From assembly GCA_041654095.1 (NCBI GenBank), contig JBAZED010000006.1:3659-67658 (forward strand): a stretch of DNA of 64,000 nt. Direction: 5' to 3'. The translations under genes were made by a program, and so were the position numbers. Below, one piece after another: positions 59,992 through 64,000 of the stretch. Origin of the DNA: UBA1424 sp041654095 (GTDB lineage: Bacteria > Bacillota_I > Bacilli_A > RFN20 > CAG-826). The notes under the pieces were generated by a model. The model saw nothing but the letters and a program-made list of their open reading frames with translations. It was not told the origin of the DNA and ran no database searches. Position 1 is the first letter of the stretch. Every line of letters begins with the position of its first letter.

Positions 59992-60384
59992 ATGTCAGAA
60001 AAATCGATGCTCGACCTCGCCTTTGAGGTTATCAATCAAACGAAAGAGTTGCCTATCAGCTTTCATGAACTTTGGGAGACGGTCTGTCAAAAAGCCGGCC
60101 TGAATAAAGAAGACACCCGCCGCCTCATCAGCCGTTTTTACACGAATTTGTCGATGGATGGGCGCTTTGTAGCTCTCCCCGATAATTTCTGGGACTTGCG
60201 CTCCAATCACACGTTTGACAAAGTGCACATCGACATGAACGATGTCTATACCGAAGTGGAGACGATCGAAGAGATCGATGAAGAGGAAATTGAATACCTC
60301 AAGATCGAAGACGAAGAAAAAGAAGACGCCGATGAAGAAGGCGATAGTGAAGAAACAAAAGAGGAAATCGAAGATTTGTATTAA
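59992..60384 (+). CDS. rpoE: RNA polymerase delta subunit
   Basis: A 130-residue protein with a folded HARE-HTH domain (1-75: LDLAFEVINQTKELPISFHE, LWETVCQKAGL) and an acidic, disordered tail of Glu and Asp (about 80-130). It recycles RNA polymerase in Firmicutes. Start at 59992 has AAGGAG 8 bases upstream; an earlier in-frame start lies in argS. fba follows, as rpoE-pyrG-fba order in Bacillus without pyrG. Confidence 0.93.
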   Translation: MSEKSMLDLAFEVINQTKELPISFHELWETVCQKAGLNKEDTRRLISRFYTNLSMDGRFVALPDNFWDLRSNHTFDKVHIDMNDVYTEVETIEEIDEEEIEYLKIEDEEKEDADEEGDSEETKEEIEDLY

Positions 60385-60407
60385 AATCTAAGTGAGGAGA
60401 AATAGAT

Positions 60408-61268
60408 ATGGCATTAGTAAATATGAAAGAAATGCTTATAAAAGCATTAAAAGAAAAGTATGCAGTCGGACAATTCAATATCAACAACGTGGAATGGACA
60501 GCGGCGGTTCTTGAAGAAGTTCAAGAATTGAAAGCCCCCGTTATTCTCGGGGTCAGTGAAGGCGCCGCAAAATACATGGGTGGGTTTAACACGATTGTCG
60601 GCATGGTTCGCGGCTACCTCAAAGACCGGAACATCACCGTCCCCGTCGCCATCCACCTCGATCACGGCAGCTCCTATGAAGTTTGCGTCAAAGCCATCAA
60701 CGCCGGTTTCACCTCCGTCATGATCGATGGTTCTCACTATCCGCTAGCAGAAAATATCGCCATCACGAAGAAAGTCGTCGACTACGCTCATCAGCGCGGA
60801 GTGTCGGTCGAAGCCGAGCTGGGCCGCGTCGGTGGTCAAGAAGAAGAAGTCATCGCCGAGACGATGTATGCGATTCCCACCGAATGCATTCGCATGGTCA
60901 AAGAGACGGGCATCGATTGTTTAGCACCGGCTCTCGGCTCAGTCCACGGACCTTACAAAGGCGAACCTAAATTAGGTTTTAAAGAGATGGCCGCGATTCG
61001 CGATTTACTCAAATCTGTCCCCCTTGTTTTACACGGTGGCTCGGGCATTCCCGACTTCCAAATCAAGATGGCCATCGAGCGCGGAACGAGCAAGATAAAC
61101 GTCAATACCGAGTGTCAGCAAGAATGGACGAAAATCGTTCGCGAAGTCATCGCGAATGATTCAAAAGTCTATGATCCGCGGAAAATCATCGGCCCAGGCA
61201 TGAAGGGTATCCGAAATGTCGTTCGTGCCAAATGCGAAATTTTTGGATGTGTCGGCAAAGCCGAGTAA
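60408..61268 (+). CDS. fba: class II fructose-bisphosphate aldolase
   Basis: A 286-residue zinc aldolase of glycolysis. VGQFNINNVEW, the zinc region HLDHGSSYEVC, VHGPYKGEPKL, VLHGGSGIPD and the phosphate-binding INVNTECQQ are present. GAGGAGA precedes ATG. A strong terminator follows. Confidence 0.97.
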   Translation: MALVNMKEMLIKALKEKYAVGQFNINNVEWTAAVLEEVQELKAPVILGVSEGAAKYMGGFNTIVGMVRGYLKDRNITVPVAIHLDHGSSYEVCVKAINAGFTSVMIDGSHYPLAENIAITKKVVDYAHQRGVSVEAELGRVGGQEEEVIAETMYAIPTECIRMVKETGIDCLAPALGSVHGPYKGEPKLGFKEMAAIRDLLKSVPLVLHGGSGIPDFQIKMAIERGTSKINVNTECQQEWTKIVREVIANDSKVYDPRKIIGPGMKGIRNVVRAKCEIFGCVGKAE

Positions 61269-61274
61269 GAAGAT

Positions 61275-61298
61275 AAAAGCCTCGCGAGGGGCTTTTTT
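61275..61298 (+). terminator. Rho-independent terminator after fba
   Basis: AAAAGCCTC / GGGGCTTTT (61275-61283 and 61288-61296, one G-U pair, GCGA loop) running into TTTTTTG. Confidence 0.9.
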
Positions 61299-61317
61299 GT
61301 TAAAGGAGGATAAGGTT

Positions 61318-62286
61318 ATGGAAGATAGCGTTCAAGAATTATTCTCGATTATCGACAAACATGATTCCATCGTCATTTTCGGCCACTCCCTGCCCGATGG
61401 CGATTGTTATGGAAGCCAAATCGCTCTTCGGGAAATCTTAAGAAACAGTTATCCGCACAAGAGCATATATGCAATCGGCAGCGGTCTTCCCGCCCTCTTT
61501 GACCGCCTTGGCCGCATGGATGAATTATCAGATGAGACCATCAAGAAGTCGTTGGCAATTTTAGCTGATTTTTCGAACTTCCCTCTTTCGGAAGATGAGC
61601 GCATCAACCTCGCTCCATCTTTCGTAAAAATTGATCATCACCACGAAAGCGCTCCGTTTCACCTTCCCAAAGTCGTCGACCACGGCGTGATTGCCACCGC
61701 GGAATTGATCGCCCGTATCGCCCTTAACCGAAAGATGAAGATTTCGAAGCGAGCAGCGGAAGCACTGTTCTTGGGAATCGTGACTGACTCGGGACGGTTT
61801 TTATACGCTCCAACCCGCCAAGAGACTTTTGAAATCATCGCGCAGCTATACGATTTTGGCCTTGAGACAAAACCACTTTACGACATCATTTATCAAACCG
61901 AGGAAAACCAGTTGAAATACAAAGGCTTCATCTTATCGCATTATCGAAAAACCGCGCACAATGTCGTCTACTGCTACGCGGAGGCGAATGACTATTTATC
62001 GCTCGGCTTAGAATTTGCATTCGCATCTAGTCAAGTCAACGTCATATCCAATATCAAGAATTCGCCGATCTACGCTTTATTTACGCAAAGCGAAAAAGGT
62101 GGATTGCGCGTTGAGTTGCGGAGTAATACCTTCCCAATTCGCGAGATTGCCGTAAAATACGGCGGTGGTGGTCACGCAAACGCGTCCGGAGTCCGCATGG
62201 AAAAAGGCGGATACGAAGAGGCGATGAAAATCGTCGCTGACCTCGATCTTTTGGCAAAGGAGGAACTCGATAATGTGGGAAAATGA
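61318..62286 (+). CDS. nrnA: NrnA-type DHH/DHHA1 nanoRNase/pAp phosphatase
   Basis: A 322-residue phosphoesterase. DHH motifs: FGHSLPDGDCYG, KIDHHHES, GIVTDSGRFLY, and the DHHA1 signature YGGGGHANASG. NrnA degrades 2-5 base RNAs, including pGpG in organisms lacking Orn, and dephosphorylates pAp. Start at 61318 follows AAAGGAGG; an in-frame start inside fba is rejected. It overlaps the next gene by 14 bases. Confidence 0.92.
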   Translation: MEDSVQELFSIIDKHDSIVIFGHSLPDGDCYGSQIALREILRNSYPHKSIYAIGSGLPALFDRLGRMDELSDETIKKSLAILADFSNFPLSEDERINLAPSFVKIDHHHESAPFHLPKVVDHGVIATAELIARIALNRKMKISKRAAEALFLGIVTDSGRFLYAPTRQETFEIIAQLYDFGLETKPLYDIIYQTEENQLKYKGFILSHYRKTAHNVVYCYAEANDYLSLGLEFAFASSQVNVISNIKNSPIYALFTQSEKGGLRVELRSNTFPIREIAVKYGGGGHANASGVRMEKGGYEEAMKIVADLDLLAKEELDNVGK

Positions 62287-63049
62287 GTTGAACGTTGCCA
62301 TACGGGCCGTCTTGTCGGCTCGCGATAAAATCATGGAGATTTATAAAAAACCTTTTGAAGTCGAAATCAAGGAAGACAATTCGCCGGTCACTCTAGCTGA
62401 TAAAACCGCGGACGAAATCATTCGCCGCGTCATCTCGCAAGCCTTTCCTAACCACGCCTTTTTAACCGAAGAATCAAGCGATGACAAAAGCCGCCTCACA
62501 AACGATTATGTGTGGATTGTCGATCCAGTTGACGGCACGAAGGATTTCGTGGATAAAAACGGGGAGTTTACGACCAACGTCGCCCTCGCCTATCAGCACG
62601 AAATCGTCGTCGGCGTCGTCTTGGTTCCGGCGACGGGTGAACTATATTACGCCACGAAAGGCGCCGGCAGTTTCTATCAAAAGAAAAACCGCATCAAAAA
62701 AATCCGCGTCAATAATAAAACCAGAGGCCTCACAGTTCTCACCTCGCGCTTTCACGTCAATGAACTCGAACTCGCGATGATTGGAAAGCATAACGACCTC
62801 ATCAAGCGTCGCAAGACATATGGGAGCGCCATTAAACCTTGCCGGATTGCGCGCGGACTTGCCGAAGTGTCCTACCGCCTCTCAGCGGGGACAAAAGAGT
62901 GGGATACGGCGGCCAGCCAGATTATCGTCGAGGAAGCGGGTGGCGTCTTTGTCAAACCGAGCGGCGAAAGAATCTTGTACAATCGCGATGACGTTTACAA
63001 TCGCGAAGGTTACGTCATCGCCAATCGAATCGAAAACGTTTTGCTGTAG
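62273..63049 (+). CDS. inositol monophosphatase/CysQ family phosphatase
   Basis: A 258-residue Mg-dependent phosphatase: DNSPVTLADKTADEII, FLTEESSDD, the metal-binding WIVDPVDGTKDFV and the C-terminal GTKEWDTAASQIIVEEAGG. DPVDGTKDF resembles CysQ, the 3'(2'),5'-bisphosphate nucleotidase, more than inositol phosphatase. Overlap with nrnA, whose product can also hydrolyse pAp, favours CysQ. No sulfate-assimilation gene is nearby. Confidence 0.85.
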   Translation: MWENELNVAIRAVLSARDKIMEIYKKPFEVEIKEDNSPVTLADKTADEIIRRVISQAFPNHAFLTEESSDDKSRLTNDYVWIVDPVDGTKDFVDKNGEFTTNVALAYQHEIVVGVVLVPATGELYYATKGAGSFYQKKNRIKKIRVNNKTRGLTVLTSRFHVNELELAMIGKHNDLIKRRKTYGSAIKPCRIARGLAEVSYRLSAGTKEWDTAASQIIVEEAGGVFVKPSGERILYNRDDVYNREGYVIANRIENVLL

Positions 63050-63088
63050 TTTTCGATTGTTTTTCCTGCAATAATCAAACAATTGATG

Positions 63089-63116
63089 AAAAAGCCCGCT
63101 AAATTGCGGACTTTTA
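63089..63116. terminator. bidirectional terminator between convergent genes
   Basis: AAAAG-C-CCGC / GCGG-A-CTTTT (63090-63099 and 63106-63115, one mismatch, 6-base loop), with T runs favouring the minus strand. Confidence 0.75.
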
Positions 63117-63145
63117 AAAGTTAAGATTGCAAGGTTATTAGTTAT

Positions 63146-63412
63146 CTATGTTTGAGTTAACCGCGCTGATTCGGGCATTTCCGAGGCTTGCTTAACACCA
63201 ATGATGCCCGGTACTTCTTCCATTAGAATAATTTCGATACCATCCGAAATAGTGTTGTCGATAAATGCGCAATCGGCACACGCTCCGGCCATTTCGATGT
63301 AGACTATTCCATCTTCAAAACCCACTAATTTTACATCGCCGCCATCGCGTTGAATGAACGGCCGTATTTTATTGAGTGTGGCTTCGATTTGGTTTTTAAG
63401 ATCGTTTTCCAT
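63146..63412 (-). CDS. nfu: NifU-type Fe-S scaffold/carrier (Nfu)
   Basis: An 88-residue NifU C-terminal-type protein: IRPFIQRDGGDVKLVGFEDG, then GACADCAF with the CxxC that binds a [4Fe-4S] cluster. It probably moves clusters from SUF to targets such as MiaB. Promoter TTGAAA-N17-TATAAT lies directly upstream; no strong ribosome site. Confidence 0.93.
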   Translation of the reverse strand: MENDLKNQIEATLNKIRPFIQRDGGDVKLVGFEDGIVYIEMAGACADCAFIDNTISDGIEIILMEEVPGIIGVKQASEMPESARLTQT

Positions 63413-63431
63413 ACTTTTGATAACGTCCGTT

Positions 63432-63460
63432 ATTATAGAAACAATAATCTATCTTTTCAA
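63432..63460 (-). promoter_or_regulatory. sigma-A-type promoter of nfu
   Basis: Minus strand: TTGAAA (plus 63455-63460), 17-base spacer, TATAAT (plus 63432-63437). The ATG lies 19 bases after the -10, with AACGGACGTT, a short palindrome, in the leader. Confidence 0.8.
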
Positions 63461-63482
63461 GTTATGTGATAATATTCTTAAT

Positions 63483-63872
63483 ATGAAAAAAAGAAGTTTG
63501 TCGTTTCATCTCTCCATCACGCATTTTAAAGTTCTCGAGACGGTTGACAACCTCAATGCTAAGAAGGCCTTTCCAACGGTCGACGGTCTCGCTAAAATTC
63601 TCAATGGCGTAATCGATTCGGAAACCAAGTTCTTTGTCGATTCATCGACGTTTGCGACTCTTCTCTCTTATCATGGCCGAAAGCTGACGGCGCTCGTCAC
63701 CAATCTCGTTCGCCGCGGATATCTTACATATGAGTATGACGATGCGGGTGACGATAAATTTATTAAGATGACCGCTTTAGGAAGATCATCGCTATTCTCG
63801 TTTCAAAACGACCGCTCTCGCCCTTATAAGCAGAGAGATAGAAAAGCGGAAAGAACCATTTTGTTCAAATAA
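63483..63872 (+). CDS. small winged-helix-like protein, unknown function
   Basis: A 129-residue basic protein. Residues about 12-105 look like a winged helix: helices around HFKVLETVDNL, VDGLAKILNG and HGRKLTALVTNLVRRGYLTY, then a wing with DDAGDDKFIKMTALGR. A basic tail follows (RSRPYKQRDRKAERT). MarR-like binding to DNA is plausible but not shown. An extended -10 TGTGATAAT ends 9 bases before ATG, and no ribosome site is seen. Confidence 0.6.
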   Translation: MKKRSLSFHLSITHFKVLETVDNLNAKKAFPTVDGLAKILNGVIDSETKFFVDSSTFATLLSYHGRKLTALVTNLVRRGYLTYEYDDAGDDKFIKMTALGRSSLFSFQNDRSRPYKQRDRKAERTILFK

Positions 63873-63874
63873 AA

Positions 63875-63900
63875 AAGGATTGCGAAGGCAACCCTTAATT
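63875..63900 (+). terminator. terminator-like hairpin after the last gene
   Basis: AAGG-A-TTGC / GCAA-C-CCTT (63875-63883 and 63888-63896), one mismatch, GAAG loop, with a poor U tail (AATT). Confidence 0.45.
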
Positions 63901-63938
63901 AAAATACTAGCGAATTATTTAGGTTCTCTTAACTAAAA

Positions 63939-63964
63939 GGTGGGGTGATTTTTTTATCCCCACC
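63939..63964 (-). terminator. possible terminator for a minus-strand gene to the right
   Basis: GGTGGGG / CCCCACC (63939-63945 and 63958-63964) form a 7-bp stem; on the minus strand it is followed by TTTTAG. No gene is seen in 63873-64000, so a minus-strand gene may end just beyond the window. Confidence 0.45.
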
Positions 63965-64000
63965 ATTGTTTTAAGAGTTTTACCCACTTTAAAGGGTCTC

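Noticed and set aside
1..64000. CRISPR arrays, insertion sequences, prophage or tRNA genes
   Set aside because: No regular repeats, transposase motifs, phage genes or cloverleaf sequences were recognised by eye; a tRNA scan would settle the last point.

Overview
The window reads as a stretch of chromosome from a Gram-positive-type, moderately low-GC member of the Firmicutes/Bacilli, most likely an uncultured lineage near Erysipelotrichia or the Mollicutes-related orders. The signs are a Firmicutes-style SUF operon (sufCDSUB), RNase Y with its YmdB and YmcA/YlbF partners, GpsB/DivIVA next to a B-type RNase P RNA, DnaD, RecU, the RNA polymerase delta subunit, class II aldolase, an FMN riboswitch in front of RibU, and Bacillus-like gene orders (cmk-der-gpsA-HU; dnaD-nth; pgsA-cinA-recA-rny-ymdB-miaB). 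TGA is used as a stop throughout, so the code is the standard bacterial one. The lineage call is inference; no rRNA or tRNA gene was seen.

Layout. 1-5.6 kb: a five-gene, partly overlapping operon (McrB-like AAA+ ATPase, DUF2357-like coiled-coil protein, SipW/ER-type signal peptidase, membrane EAL protein, MTAN-like protein) closed by a clear terminator. 5.7-8.2 kb: a REC-PAS-PAS-GGDEF(degenerate)-EAL protein. 8.3-12.4 kb (minus strand): a HIT hydrolase and two overlapping lipoprotein genes, one a parvulin-type foldase. 12.6-21.2 kb: sufCDSUB overlapping into mnmG and rsmG, then soj/parA and a small PucR-type regulator. 21.3-29.8 kb: a nine-subunit V-type ATPase operon whose c-ring subunit keeps the known Na+ ligands. 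29.8-35.4 kb: NAD(P)HX dehydratase, FMN riboswitch-ribU, ferredoxin, cmk, der, gpsA, HU. 35.5-39.2 kb: a head-only CCA-adding-like enzyme, dnaD-nth, and recU plus a DEDD exonuclease on the minus strand. 38.9-48.2 kb: gpsB, rnpB, pgsA, pncC, recA, an XRE regulator, rny, ymdB, miaB, ymcA, miaA, tcdA. 48.2-55 kb: fhs, a DUF951 protein and a MacB/FtsX-like ABC system. 55-64 kb: csp, ychF, ispF, a GltX relative with lost catalytic motifs, argS, rpoE, fba, nrnA, a CysQ/IMPase protein, nfu, and a small winged-helix protein.

How the genes work together. Fe-S supply (SUF, Nfu) sits beside Fe-S users (MiaB, Nth, ferredoxin), and tRNA modification (MnmG, MiaA, MiaB, TcdA) recurs. Both c-di-GMP-related proteins look like phosphodiesterases without a working cyclase domain, and an NrnA-type nanoRNase that could remove their product is in the window. 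Several genes have a good -10 box only 6-17 bases before the start codon and no Shine-Dalgarno sequence, which suggests leaderless or near-leaderless mRNAs.

The most unusual items are the catalytically degenerate glutamyl-tRNA synthetase homologue in the normal gltX position, the AAA+/DUF2357/SipW/EAL operon at the left edge, the 17-bp palindrome on the start codon of the PucR-type gene, and the atypical MiaA and CCA-adding proteins.
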